Under the pieces are notes generated by a model. It saw only the letters and a list, made by a program, of their open reading frames with translations, did no database searches and was not told the DNA's origin. A program made the position numbers and the translations under genes. Of a stretch of DNA of 52,313 bases, positions 15,837-22,766 are shown piece after piece. Source of the DNA: a virus; the IMG/VR virus record IMGVR_UViG_3300037090_000125, positions 1 to 52,313 of that record; one strand, given 5' to 3'. Within the stretch, counting starts at the first letter, position 1, and each line of letters begins with the position of its first letter.

Positions 15837-15997
15837 TATGAGATCACCTCAATTCCTTTTGCCAGCATGAGAAGCCGGTAATCCTCGTACTCATCACAGG
15901 TGTCCCGGCAGTTGGTATGCGAGTCGGCTTGGTATCCGTATTCATGCCAATTACAATGCCAGCAAGGCGGATTGTATGGAGCCAGGGTGTCTGTCAT
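15836..15997 (-). CDS. Small Cys/His-rich protein, 53 aa
   Basis: It starts MTDTLAPYNP and contains CWHCNWHEY and NCRDTCDEY, so a zinc site is likely. TAATG and ATGA junctions join it to its neighbours. Function unknown. Confidence 0.65.
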   Translation of the reverse strand: MTDTLAPYNPPCWHCNWHEYGYQADSHTNCRDTCDEYEDYRLLMLAKGIEVIS

Positions 15998-16197
15998 ACT
16001 TGCCCCCAAAGCTCAAAACCAGCAACCGATATGTGCAATGTGTCTCGGTCTGCTTCCTTTAAGCAACGTTCCTTGAAAGTGGGGATATACTTTTCGGCCT
16101 CGCTGGACGCAGTAAAGAGCCTATCGCATGTTCTGAGATAGCCCCCGCCACAGCATAGGTGATTGCCCTTTGCTATGAGGCCGTAGATAACTGTCAT
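15994..16197 (-). CDS. Hypothetical protein, 67 aa
   Basis: The start MTVIYGL is chosen for its overlap with the TGA of the small membrane gene upstream; the open frame extends 23 codons further. The protein has a CCGGGYLRTC turn and two charged helices. No family recognised. Confidence 0.6.
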   Translation of the reverse strand: MTVIYGLIAKGNHLCCGGGYLRTCDRLFTASSEAEKYIPTFKERCLKEADRDTLHISVAGFELWGQV

Positions 16198-16289
16198 CTC
16201 GACAAACACACGAGCACGACGATCAGCGTTACCAGGAACGCCACAGCCGTTGCAATCATGCCCCACATTGTCCAGTCGCGCGTTACCAT
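16194..16289 (-). CDS. 31-residue single-TM peptide
   Basis: It starts MVTRDWTM and is then almost wholly hydrophobic (AVAFLVTLIVVLVC). TGATG at its start and ATGA at its end tie it into the operon. It could be a lysis accessory peptide. The short length keeps confidence moderate. Confidence 0.55.
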   Translation of the reverse strand: MVTRDWTMWGMIATAVAFLVTLIVVLVCLSR

Positions 16290-16390
16290 CAGAATTTCCA
16301 AGTCCACTGGAAATAAAATACCTTGTTATCCTTGCCCGGCTCAGGCATCAAAGTATCCTCGACACCCCATCCGTTACAACCCTGCCACAT
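16289..16390 (-). CDS. Short hypothetical protein, 33 aa, start uncertain
   Basis: The only ATG gives 33 residues starting MWQGCNGW and ending FYFQWTWKF. The frame stays open upstream into the 3' end of the lipoprotein gene with protein-like sequence (YGEQVGYPAWLTQVGYED), so a non-ATG start is possible. The stop overlaps the next ATG. Confidence 0.45.
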   Translation of the reverse strand: MWQGCNGWGVEDTLMPEPGKDNKVFYFQWTWKF

Positions 16391-16443
16391 CGGTTCTTCG
16401 CCTTCGTCCTCGTATCCAACTTGCGTGAGCCACGCCGGATAGC

Positions 16444-16851
16444 CTACTTGCTCACCGTAGGGTTTACGGGGGCAATCGGAGAAACGCCGGTCTTGGCTGA
16501 ATTGATTGCATCTTGAACAGCGCCAACAGCCGCAGAGACGGAAGCCTGAGCGGTTGATACGGATACGCCTGCAGGATCACTCGCGACAGCACTCACGACC
16601 GAAGCCGCCGCAGTAGCAGCCTCAAGAGCCGTGATAGCCTTTTGAGCAATCGGAACGTAAGGCGCTGCCTGCGGAATCATTGAGGCAATAGCCAGAAGCG
16701 CGGGAGTGTCGGCCTTGACACCGGCCAGGAACTGAGCCGAAAAGGTCTGAAACTTCGCAATGTTGGCCTGAGATGCCGTTGACCACACGCCGAATGAAGC
16801 ACAACCTGAAACCATGAATACCAATGCTACAACTGCGATGATTCTTTTCAT
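16444..16851 (-). CDS. Putative outer-membrane lipoprotein (o-spanin candidate)
   Basis: The start MKRIIAVV is preceded by AGGAGGAAAG. A signal sequence ends in the lipobox VSGC, with Cys at about residue 18. The mature part is rich in Ala, Ser and Val and looks helical. A short lipoprotein after an endolysin and next to a TM-plus-coiled-coil protein fits a two-component spanin, which would fuse the inner and outer membranes at lysis. It is larger than usual o-spanins, so the call is tentative. Confidence 0.6.
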   Translation of the reverse strand: MKRIIAVVALVFMVSGCASFGVWSTASQANIAKFQTFSAQFLAGVKADTPALLAIASMIPQAAPYVPIAQKAITALEAATAAASVVSAVASDPAGVSVSTAQASVSAAVGAVQDAINSAKTGVSPIAPVNPTVSK

Positions 16852-16867
16852 AACTTTCCTCCTACGG

Positions 16868-17263
16868 TTAATGTTTTCGTAATGCGTCAACGTGTTGGTC
16901 CATTTTTTCGGAGAGCTTTCCGATTGCTCCCTTTAGTTCAGCGGTCATATTCCAGACCATTGATTTCATTTCGGCGTCGCTCTTTTCGGCCTTGTCTCGT
17001 TGGATTGCCATTCGTTCTTTCAGGTCAACATGTTCCGCCCTGGTGGTGTAATTATTCGGCATCTCGCAGAACCTATTTTCGAGAACCTCAATCTTTTTGG
17101 CGTCTACCAGTACGAGTGTTTCAAGTGCGCCGATTGAGCGGGCGATATAAATGCCGTGCGCAAAAAGAGCCATGCAGAGCAGCATAAGTTGTGCGCCAGC
17201 CACAACGTATTGAGTATATTTACCAGGTCGATGTGTGTCGTAATAATCATGCTGTGCCGCCAT
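16868..17263 (-). CDS. TM plus coiled-coil protein (i-spanin or holin candidate)
   Basis: The 131-residue protein has one TM segment at about residues 18 to 41 (VVAGAQLMLLCMALFAHG). A long hydrophilic helix with Lys/Glu heptads follows (HVDLKERMAIQRDKAEKSD, LKGAIGKLSEKMDQH). This is the topology of inner-membrane spanins. It sits between the endolysin and a lipoprotein. A role as a type II or III holin is an alternative. Confidence 0.6.
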   Translation of the reverse strand: MAAQHDYYDTHRPGKYTQYVVAGAQLMLLCMALFAHGIYIARSIGALETLVLVDAKKIEVLENRFCEMPNNYTTRAEHVDLKERMAIQRDKAEKSDAEMKSMVWNMTAELKGAIGKLSEKMDQHVDALRKH

Positions 17264-17322
17264 TACTTATCCGCCCGTGGATTATCGAACTCATTATCGA
17301 GGACAGTGGATACCTTTTTCAT
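17263..17322 (-). CDS. 19-residue peptide between lysis genes
   Basis: ATGAAAAAGG opens a 19-codon frame (MKKVSTVLDN...). Its ATG overlaps the endolysin stop and its TAA overlaps the next ATG. It may only be a coupling device that passes ribosomes along. Confidence 0.35.
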   Translation of the reverse strand: MKKVSTVLDNEFDNPRADK

Positions 17323-17762
17323 GCGCTGGCCTTCATGAGCAGTGCGCCCGCTTCGACAATGCGCTCCGAATAATCGGCAATGTTGCCAGGGCCGTTGTAA
17401 AACTTGGCAAACCGTTCACGAACCTGAGGATTAGACAGTATCGCTGCACCGTCTTCGGTGAATTTCTGGATCTGCATGAACTTATCGAACACGGCCTCTT
17501 GCTCGGATTCGTTTGCAAAGAAGACCTGTATGGGCTGGGTATATGCGAGGGTTGAGTAAAGCGTCATGCCAAGGAATTGGAACTTGCCAAAGGAGCTGGC
17601 ATAGATTTCCCTTGCTGTGGGCATGGAGCATTTATTGGCGTGAATGATGCGCTGGATCGTGGGCGGATCGAAGTGGGTGATACCAGGTTCAAAGCGGATA
17701 GCGCAAATTGAGTTCCCGGATTCCACTTGCGCAATGATTTGCTTGAGGGTCGGATAGGTCAT
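17319..17762 (-). CDS. Endolysin (N-acetylmuramidase-like, DUF3380 type)
   Basis: The 147-residue protein matches the lysozyme-like DUF3380 pattern. An N-terminal IIAQVESG contains the likely catalytic Glu. ASSFGKFQFLG and a C-terminal FAKFYNGPGN...YSERIVEA follow. It has no signal peptide, so it would need a holin. Nearby membrane and lipoprotein genes complete a lysis cassette. Confidence 0.75.
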   Translation of the reverse strand: MTYPTLKQIIAQVESGNSICAIRFEPGITHFDPPTIQRIIHANKCSMPTAREIYASSFGKFQFLGMTLYSTLAYTQPIQVFFANESEQEAVFDKFMQIQKFTEDGAAILSNPQVRERFAKFYNGPGNIADYSERIVEAGALLMKASA

Positions 17763-18346
17763 TAGCCTTTAGTCCAATCATTGATAGCGAACTGCCACTG
17801 CGACTGGCTTCTTTTCCCAAATTGAGGAATGCCTGCATCTTCCGACAGAGCGCAACCGCATTCGTGCGCGGCACTGGCATATTCGGGACTCATCTGACCG
17901 GGTCGACACGATCCGGCAAAGCGGTCAACCACATCAAACATCTTGGGTCCATGGAGGCTGTTTGCTCGGGCATGGATAGTTTCGGCAGCTCGAACCATTA
18001 TTGCGGTCGAGTCGGGAACGACGCCCAAGAGGCGCCGTTTAGCTTTTTTCTTCTGTGCTCTGGAAAGTCCTCGGGCGGGAAAACTACTCTGGTTTGTCTC
18101 CCTATTCAGTACCTCGTGCGGCCTGCTCGGGGACGCGGTGCCTGCTCTGTTTTTCACGGTGAGAGTGTGTTTCCCATTTTCAGGCTCCGGTTCCTTCCAG
18201 TCAAGTGGGGACCCCGTGGCCCCCACCCGCCGGAGGAGGAAAAGAATGGTAGCATTCGAGGGGCAGTGTACACCCGGTTTTGGCAACATCGGCGTATAAG
18301 CCAGTAGAAAAGCTGATGTTTGGCGCATGATTGGTTCATGGTTCAA
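17762..18346 (-). CDS. Hypothetical protein, first gene of the late operon
   Basis: Not recognised. The C-terminal 85 residues look like a folded domain (SPEYASAAHECGCALSEDAG, WQFAINDW). The N-terminal half is basic and low in order (SRAQKKKAKRRLLG). Its TAA overlaps the endolysin ATG (TAATG), which supports this frame over the antisense one. The true start may be internal. The divergent control region lies upstream. Confidence 0.55.
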   Translation of the reverse strand: MNHEPIMRQTSAFLLAYTPMLPKPGVHCPSNATILFLLRRVGATGSPLDWKEPEPENGKHTLTVKNRAGTASPSRPHEVLNRETNQSSFPARGLSRAQKKKAKRRLLGVVPDSTAIMVRAAETIHARANSLHGPKMFDVVDRFAGSCRPGQMSPEYASAAHECGCALSEDAGIPQFGKRSQSQWQFAINDWTKG

Positions 18347-18383
18347 ATATCTTCCCGCTTGCCCTTAAGTTCTAACCGTTTCG

Positions 18384-18402
18384 TCTAAGTGTTTTCTAAG
18401 TG
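18384..18402. repeat. Tandem TCTAAGTG repeat in divergent control region
   Basis: TCTAAGTG occurs at 18384..18391 and 18395..18402 (11-base period). It lies between the first late gene on the minus strand and the promoter of the plus-strand operon, so it could bind a regulator. No clear minus-strand promoter is visible nearby. Confidence 0.45.
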
Positions 18403-18433
18403 ATCTTTTCCACTTTCAGAGTGCATTATTAAT

Positions 18434-18462
18434 TTGACAACGCACCTTGAGAGTGCTATCTT
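18434..18462 (+). promoter_or_regulatory. Sigma70 promoter of the 18.5 kb plus-strand operon
   Basis: A perfect -35 TTGACA (18434..18439) is followed after 17 bases by TATCTT (18457..18462). A TATAAT overlaps it at 18462..18467 but would need a 22-base spacer. An AAAGGAG box and ATG follow at 18494 and 18506. Confidence 0.8.
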
Positions 18463-18505
18463 ATAATCAACGAATAAGACGAACTCAAACGACAAAGGAG
18501 CGAAC

Positions 18506-18706
18506 ATGGACGCAAACTGCGACGTAATAGCAAAAAGCTGGAAAGAAGAAGTGATTTTTGAAGGCGCAACCAGAAAGGGTCGCGATTGGATACAGAAAAA
18601 CTGGAAATCAGACACTTTCCGAACAGAGAGCCTCCTAAATGCCGCCGTGCACGTACGAACAATGAATTCAGACGGACTGTCGGTAGTGCTTTTGTGTGGC
18701 GTATAG
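18506..18706 (+). CDS. Hypothetical protein, 66 aa
   Basis: The first gene after the strong promoter encodes a short protein with a basic, Trp-rich centre (ATRKGRDWIQKNWKSDTF) and a hydrophobic end. No family recognised. A 53-base gap separates it from the next gene. Confidence 0.65.
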   Translation: MDANCDVIAKSWKEEVIFEGATRKGRDWIQKNWKSDTFRTESLLNAAVHVRTMNSDGLSVVLLCGV

Positions 18707-18759
18707 ATGCTCTCAATCCGGTGGCCTGCGGGCCGCCCCCAAAACAGAAAGGACAGAAA

Positions 18760-19056
18760 ATGAAAATCACGCGCACAGAAATAGCGGATAAACTCAACAG
18801 GGAAATCGCAGAAATCAACGACCTCGAAAAACAATACGCCGATCAACCGGAATATGCTGATGCCGTAGCAGACGAGATCAATCGCCGGACTAATTATGAA
18901 AACGCAATCAAGGCCCTTCCGGTCCTCTCTGATTCCGACATCGATTTGATCCTCCACATGGGTCTCGTTGGCAATAACGCCGCAGCATTTGCGGTATACA
19001 TCGCTAAGGTTCAGTCTGGACGTTTGCATCGCCACCGCGAACTGCCGGTTTTCTAA
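18760..19056 (+). CDS. Hypothetical helical protein, 98 aa
   Basis: The start MKITRTEIAD is chosen because AGAAAGGAC precedes it. The ORF is open 58 codons further upstream, but that part lies in the first gene and the gap. The protein is helical and acidic (LNREIAEINDLEKQYADQPE) and may form a short coiled coil. Function unknown. Confidence 0.65.
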   Translation: MKITRTEIADKLNREIAEINDLEKQYADQPEYADAVADEINRRTNYENAIKALPVLSDSDIDLILHMGLVGNNAAAFAVYIAKVQSGRLHRHRELPVF

Positions 19057-19080
19057 CCACCAAAAAACAGGAGAAACCCA

Positions 19081-19395
19081 ATGAAAAAAATCATCGACGG
19101 ACTCAGATACGACACGGAAAAGGCTGTAGAAATTGGATCGTATGACACCGGTCTCGGGAACCGTGATTTCCGGAACTGGTCCGCAACTCTCTATCGAACG
19201 CCCCGGAGCAATAGGTATTTTCTGGCTGGTTCGGGCGGACCAATGACCAGGTTCGCCCGAAGTGTCGGCAATATGAGCAGCGGCGGAGACGGTTTGTTTC
19301 CCATGACCGCACAGGAGGCGCTTGAATGGGCCGAGCAGTACCTGGACGCTGATGCTATCGAACAGCATTTCGGCGATGCCATCCAGGACGCCTGA
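19081..19395 (+). CDS. Small conserved phage/plasmid-type protein, 104 aa
   Basis: It opens MKKIIDGLRYDTEKAVEI and has a strand LYRTPRSNRYFLAGSGG and a C-terminal LTAQEALEWAEQYL-like helix (here PMTAQEALEWAEQ). This MKKIIDG-RYDT layout is seen in many small proteins of phages, conjugative elements and Gram-positive bacteria; function unknown. An AGGAG box precedes it and a terminator follows. Confidence 0.7.
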   Translation: MKKIIDGLRYDTEKAVEIGSYDTGLGNRDFRNWSATLYRTPRSNRYFLAGSGGPMTRFARSVGNMSSGGDGLFPMTAQEALEWAEQYLDADAIEQHFGDAIQDA

Positions 19396-19406
19396 ACTAG
19401 CCGGGG

Positions 19407-19430
19407 GGGAGGGACCGCCCTCCCTTATTT
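19407..19430 (+). terminator. Rho-independent terminator of the plus-strand operon
   Basis: GGGAGGG and CCCTCCC form a perfect seven-base stem around ACCG, followed by TTATTTC. It ends the operon that starts at 18506. On the other strand no T-run follows. Confidence 0.8.
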
Positions 19431-19622
19431 CATTAATGGCCCGGACTTCGTCGCTTCCTTACCCCATTCGTCGATATTGTCCGTATGCGAATACCAGACG
19501 CCTTTTTTGGAATCCGACAATTTCCGAGCTGGGAAACCCTGCCGGACAATCAATTTAAATACTGTGTCCCAGTCCATTTTCATGTGTCCGGCAATCGCGT
19601 TTCTTCCTACAAGCAACCCCAT
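19425..19622 (-). CDS. HTH DNA-binding protein (excisionase-like)
   Basis: The 65-residue protein has a helix-turn-helix pattern (GRNAIAGHMKMDWDTVFKLI) followed by GFPARKLSDSKKGVWYS and IDEWGKE. This is like small excisionase or MerR-type winged DNA-binding domains. It is the last gene of the minus-strand early operon. The ATG after GGGGAGGG is chosen over an adjacent TTG. No integrase is seen, so a plain regulator is more likely than a true excisionase. Confidence 0.6.
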   Translation of the reverse strand: MGLLVGRNAIAGHMKMDWDTVFKLIVRQGFPARKLSDSKKGVWYSHTDNIDEWGKEATKSGPLMK

Positions 19623-19671
19623 CAATTTCGCCCTCCCCTTTTTAGTGTAGATTATGCCGTCAACCCCCCGA

Positions 19672-19743
19672 TTAACGTGGTGCGTGGTTATTGGCCCTCA
19701 TACTCGATTCCTCCTTGGCCTCTATCAGCTTCTCCTCATCCAT
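19672..19743 (-). CDS. Possible 23-residue peptide
   Basis: A short frame (MDEEKLIEAK...) overlaps the end of the gene at 19736 by eight bases. It contains the 20-base sequence that recurs at 21276..21295. It may not be translated. Confidence 0.3.
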   Translation of the reverse strand: MDEEKLIEAKEESSMRANNHAPR

Positions 19744-19939
19744 GTGCCCTCTCCTCCATAAAAGCTACAGCGACAGCCGCTTGCCATCCGGTCCACATGT
19801 CCTGGACTCTGCAATTAAAATAAGTAGAACTTCCCATATTGGTGGGATAGAAAAGCCGCTCGTTGCTTGGTCCGAAATATTTACGCGCCCATTGCTCAAA
19901 TTTCTCTCTCACTATGTCGGGCAATCTGTCATGTTCCAT
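19736..19939 (-). CDS. Small phage protein, 67 aa (EKFEQWA type)
   Basis: The start MEHDRLP follows AAGGAGAAGG; the longer frame upstream lacks a ribosome site. The protein has VREKFEQWARKYFG and, near its end, MWTGWQAAVAVAF. This is the layout of a common small phage protein found next to replication genes. Function unknown. Confidence 0.65.
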   Translation of the reverse strand: MEHDRLPDIVREKFEQWARKYFGPSNERLFYPTNMGSSTYFNCRVQDMWTGWQAAVAVAFMEERAHG

Positions 19940-20018
19940 GTGCCTTCTCCTTGCGTTTTGTGTGTTGGGGTGTAAATTGCCCCGGCTCCATATCCGTTCG
20001 TTGATTCTTGCTTCACTT

Positions 20019-20273
20019 TTACAGTACAGAGTCCACGGTCCCCGTAAATTTCCCGCCAAGACCTGACCGCTTTGCACTCTCTCTCCGTTTCTCCCTGCTT
20101 TCTTCGCTGATGTTGGGATTCTTGCCCATGCGGTAACTCCATAACGGGCAGGGCGGGACTGAACCGTGAACGACACCATCGGGGCATTCACGGACCCATT
20201 CCTGATCGCCAGCACAGCAGACGGTTACACAGTAAGCCCTGATACTCTTGATTGCTGTTTTGCGTTCTTTCAT
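20019..20273 (-). CDS. Small Cys-rich phage protein, 84 aa
   Basis: KSIRAYCVTVCCAGDQ, VRECPDG and CPLWSYRMGKNP form a pattern (RAYC..CC...VR.C....CPL..YR.GK.P) known from many phage genomes near replication and recombination genes. The cysteines probably bind zinc. The tail is basic. It is coupled by ATGA to the gene before it. Confidence 0.7.
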   Translation of the reverse strand: MKERKTAIKSIRAYCVTVCCAGDQEWVRECPDGVVHGSVPPCPLWSYRMGKNPNISEESREKRRESAKRSGLGGKFTGTVDSVL

Positions 20274-20593
20274 TTTGTCCTCTCCCGCACGAGCCGGTAT
20301 GTACCAGCGTCGATATCGCCAGGAACGGTTCTACTTTGCCAGGGATGACTAGGCTCGTAATCTCCGACAAACAAGAACTCCGCCTTCTCGATCCCCTCCC
20401 TCAGCGCCGCGAGTTGGGATTGCGTCTTATCCAGTTCTGTGCTCAGTTCTTCGATTGAGTGATTCGCAGATTCCAGTTGCCCCTTGAGCCATTCGACCTT
20501 GCACCACGGGCACTCTTCGCCCTCGTCAAGCGCCCAGTGAAGGTGGTCCTTCGGGCATGTTACGTGTCTCGCCGCGAGCATTATGTCCTTCAT
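20270..20593 (-). CDS. Hypothetical protein with zinc site and coiled coil, 107 aa
   Basis: The start MKDIMLA overlaps the stop of the nuclease gene. HVTCPKDHLH and CPWCKVEW make a likely zinc site, followed by a coiled coil (LKGQLESANHSIEELSTEL). Function unknown. Confidence 0.6.
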   Translation of the reverse strand: MKDIMLAARHVTCPKDHLHWALDEGEECPWCKVEWLKGQLESANHSIEELSTELDKTQSQLAALREGIEKAEFLFVGDYEPSHPWQSRTVPGDIDAGTYRLVRERTK

Positions 20594-20961
20594 TCCATCT
20601 CCCCCGTTCCCATTTGGACGCATGGTATCCCGTCCACCAGGGCCTCTAGTTCGTCCCAATTACGCACCTTGGCCGCTCGGCCACCCGCTTTTCGTATGGC
20701 CGCTATTTCCATGTCCTGAGCCGTCACGTTTTTGCCGGGCTTGTATTCCGCTCTTTTCCATTCGATGCAACACGGTATTCCACGTATAATCAGGATGTCG
20801 TCCGGGACACCTGAGCGCGTCATACCGTTTCCCAGCGTGCGGTACTCCCACATGACGCCCCGGTATCGGATGCGCAACCACTTGAGGGCAGTAGAGCGCC
20901 AGGCGGATTCGGGGGTCTGCTTTTTGCCACCTCGTGCCGGTCGTTGAAAACAGATAGGCAT
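20590..20961 (-). CDS. VRR-NUC domain nuclease
   Basis: The 123-residue protein matches the VRR-NUC fold. RSGVPDDILII gives the catalytic Asp, IEWKRAEYKPG the Glu-x-Lys pair, TAQDMEIAAI the Gln helix, and AGGRAAKVRNWDELEAL the closing strand and helix. Stand-alone VRR-NUC proteins are found in phages and are thought to act on branched DNA. It lies among replication genes, which fits. Confidence 0.8.
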   Translation of the reverse strand: MPICFQRPARGGKKQTPESAWRSTALKWLRIRYRGVMWEYRTLGNGMTRSGVPDDILIIRGIPCCIEWKRAEYKPGKNVTAQDMEIAAIRKAGGRAAKVRNWDELEALVDGIPCVQMGTGEME

Positions 20962-21113
20962 CAGTCCCCCTGTTCGATAAAATGCCGGAGCTTTGTGGCC
21001 CCGTCCCTCATGTATGCCGCGATAGTCTCAAGGCACAAACCCACGCACTCATCGCAGATATTGTGCGAGCACTCCGCTGTCACCGGTCCGGGAATTACCC
21101 CAAGTGCGGCCAT
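20961..21113 (-). CDS. Small Cys-containing protein, 50 aa
   Basis: It starts MAALGVIPGP and contains ECSHNICDECVGLC, a probable zinc knuckle. Its TGA overlaps the nuclease ATG (TGATG) and its start lies inside the gene at 21095. Confidence 0.6.
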   Translation of the reverse strand: MAALGVIPGPVTAECSHNICDECVGLCLETIAAYMRDGATKLRHFIEQGD

Positions 21114-21271
21114 ATTCCTTGGTTAAGAAAGTGCCGTTTCATCCGGTCCCAATAGCCCTTTACGTGGCACGCTGGACACCTCGACAAATGACAGCGCGAG
21201 TATGGACAGCCAGCGCCAGGCAAACAAAACACCATCATCTCGTACATATCTAATACGTGCATTCTATTCAT
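21095..21271 (-). CDS. Small Cys-rich protein, 58 aa
   Basis: A strong AAGGAGGAATCG box precedes MNRMHVLDMY. CLPGAGCPYSRC and RCPACHVKGYW give five or six possible zinc ligands. No known family. Confidence 0.6.
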   Translation of the reverse strand: MNRMHVLDMYEMMVFCLPGAGCPYSRCHLSRCPACHVKGYWDRMKRHFLNQGIWPHLG

Positions 21272-21292
21272 TTCGCGATTCCTCCTTGGCCT

Positions 21293-21883
21293 CTAAAAAG
21301 GCAGGTCGTCGTATGGTTGCGGCTCACCTTCGAGCCGGCGTAATTTGGGACTTTCCGCCAGTATCTTCTCAATCGCCACAATGTCAGGATCGCGGACGTA
21401 AACCTTTTTCTTCTTGGTCCGCCTCCACAAATCGGGATCGCTTTGCACGGTCCTCGCCTTGATTTCCTCGAAGGTCTCAGGGATATATCCGGCCAAGATT
21501 AGCCGTTCCATCGTATCTGCCGGTATCCCTAAAAGCTCAGACGCATTGCATCGCTCGCATCGAAAAGCAAAACGGTACTTGTCCTTGTAGACAAATAGCA
21601 AACCGTCCCGGCAATGTTCTTCCTTGCACATAAATTCCCGGCGCTCGATGTTCTGCGGGTTGCTCCGTACCCATTCGCCCCACATGCCAAAAAGAACTTG
21701 CGGCAGGTTCTTTGGGAATCCCTCGTACCGCTCCTTGATATGCTCAATCATCCATTCTGAGCATACGGCAGGTATCCGACCGCACTGCTGCATCCACTCG
21801 GATACCGTTTCGTCCTTTGGCTCTTTGCGCTCGTAGTAATGGCAGAGCCGTTCAATTAATCCTGTCAGCTCCCACTTTTTCAC
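21293..21883 (-). CDS. Hypothetical replication-associated protein, 196 aa
   Basis: The N-terminal half is helical and holds a WMIEHIKERYEGFPKNLPQ segment, like helicase-loader partner proteins of phages. The middle has a four-Cys site (EEHCRDG ... FRCERCNAS), and the C terminus is basic with KKKKVYVRD. It overlaps the end of the replication organizer gene by 32 bases. A loader role is a guess from context only. Confidence 0.6.
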   Translation of the reverse strand: MKKWELTGLIERLCHYYERKEPKDETVSEWMQQCGRIPAVCSEWMIEHIKERYEGFPKNLPQVLFGMWGEWVRSNPQNIERREFMCKEEHCRDGLLFVYKDKYRFAFRCERCNASELLGIPADTMERLILAGYIPETFEEIKARTVQSDPDLWRRTKKKKVYVRDPDIVAIEKILAESPKLRRLEGEPQPYDDLPF

Positions 21884-22607
21884 TTTCCTGCCTCCGGTGT
21901 TCTTCGAGTTCGATTTTCCATTGCGGTTTTTGTGGGGAAGAGCCGCTCATTCCGGTGCCCTGGATTTCAAATACGCCCTTCCACCCTTTTTCGATTGATT
22001 GGAGCAGTATTGCGTTTGGATCACTGCCGGCTGTTTTGAATTTTTCGAGCTTTGATACGATCAGGCTTTCAGCAAAGGTCGTCATGGAAGGTTTGAAGTT
22101 TTTACGGTGTATTCTGAACTGTTCCCAAATTTCAGGGTTGACCCACTCAGGGAGGACGAAGTTCGACTGTAGTTGTTTTTTCTTTACTTCTTTAATTCTT
22201 TCTTTCTTTACTTCTTGTTTGTGTTCACTTGTTGTTCGCTTGGTGTTCACTTGTTGTTCGGGTTGCTGTTCACCTTCCGGAATGTAATCCTGATAAGTAT
22301 GCCAATTTGTTATTGTTATTAGTGAAAATTTGTTGTTCGGTTTGATGGTCAGATTTTGGGCACTTTCTAAAAACTTGAGAAGGCGATAAACTTTACTCTC
22401 AGAGAGATTTAGCTCTTCGGAAACACTCTTGCGACCGAAAACGAGTTGCCCGGGTTCAAGTTGAACAAGCTGAAGACCCACCATTATCTTGCACGCTCGG
22501 CGGCTAGCTTTCATAAGACACCAACTCCAGAAGCTCCATAACTCCGGATTTCTGAGCATTCCAGAATCGATGGATTTACGCCAAAGTTTTACCCAGCCTC
22601 TATCCAA
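21852..22607 (-). CDS. Phage replication organizer (DnaD/primosome-like)
   Basis: The 251-residue protein begins RGWVKLWRKSIDS. It has a winged-helix pattern through LEPGQLVFGRKSVSEELNLS and KVYRLLKFLE, ending in ITITNWHTYQ. A Lys/Glu-rich linker and a C-terminal domain (YWVNPEIWEQFRIHRKNF-like, here PEWVNPEIW) follow. This is the layout of phage replication initiation proteins that bind the origin and recruit the helicase. The start codon is TTG, 5 bases after GGAG; the first ATG would remove the conserved RGWVKL. No origin iterons were seen. Confidence 0.75.
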   Translation of the reverse strand: MDRGWVKLWRKSIDSGMLRNPELWSFWSWCLMKASRRACKIMVGLQLVQLEPGQLVFGRKSVSEELNLSESKVYRLLKFLESAQNLTIKPNNKFSLITITNWHTYQDYIPEGEQQPEQQVNTKRTTSEHKQEVKKERIKEVKKKQLQSNFVLPEWVNPEIWEQFRIHRKNFKPSMTTFAESLIVSKLEKFKTAGSDPNAILLQSIEKGWKGVFEIQGTGMSGSSPQKPQWKIELEEHRRQESEKVGADRIN

Positions 22608-22628
22608 ATTCTCCGCCCCTCCCCGAGC

Positions 22629-22766
22629 CTATTGCGCGTCGTGCTTGTCTTGGCCGCCTTGTTCCTCGAAGCTCTGTTCCAAAAGATAGTTTTTATAGAA
22701 CTCAGGCAACCCGGCGATAGATTGCCTGAGAAGCCCCTGCCCAAACTCGCGGAACAAGAACTCCAT
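22629..22766 (-). CDS. Hypothetical protein, 45 aa
   Basis: The start MEFLFREFG overlaps the TAA of the zinc-ribbon gene (TAATG). The frame is open upstream but lies inside that gene. It looks helical and acidic at the end. Confidence 0.55.
   Translation of the reverse strand: MEFLFREFGQGLLRQSIAGLPEFYKNYLLEQSFEEQGGQDKHDAQ

Noticed and set aside
17822-18307. Plus-strand ORF of 161 codons opposite the first late gene
   Set aside because: No promoter or ribosome site; the minus frame is coupled to the endolysin gene.
19912-20187. Minus-strand ORF of 91 codons overlapping two other early genes
   Set aside because: It lies in a different frame from the Cys-rich gene at 20019 and the 67-residue gene, both better supported.
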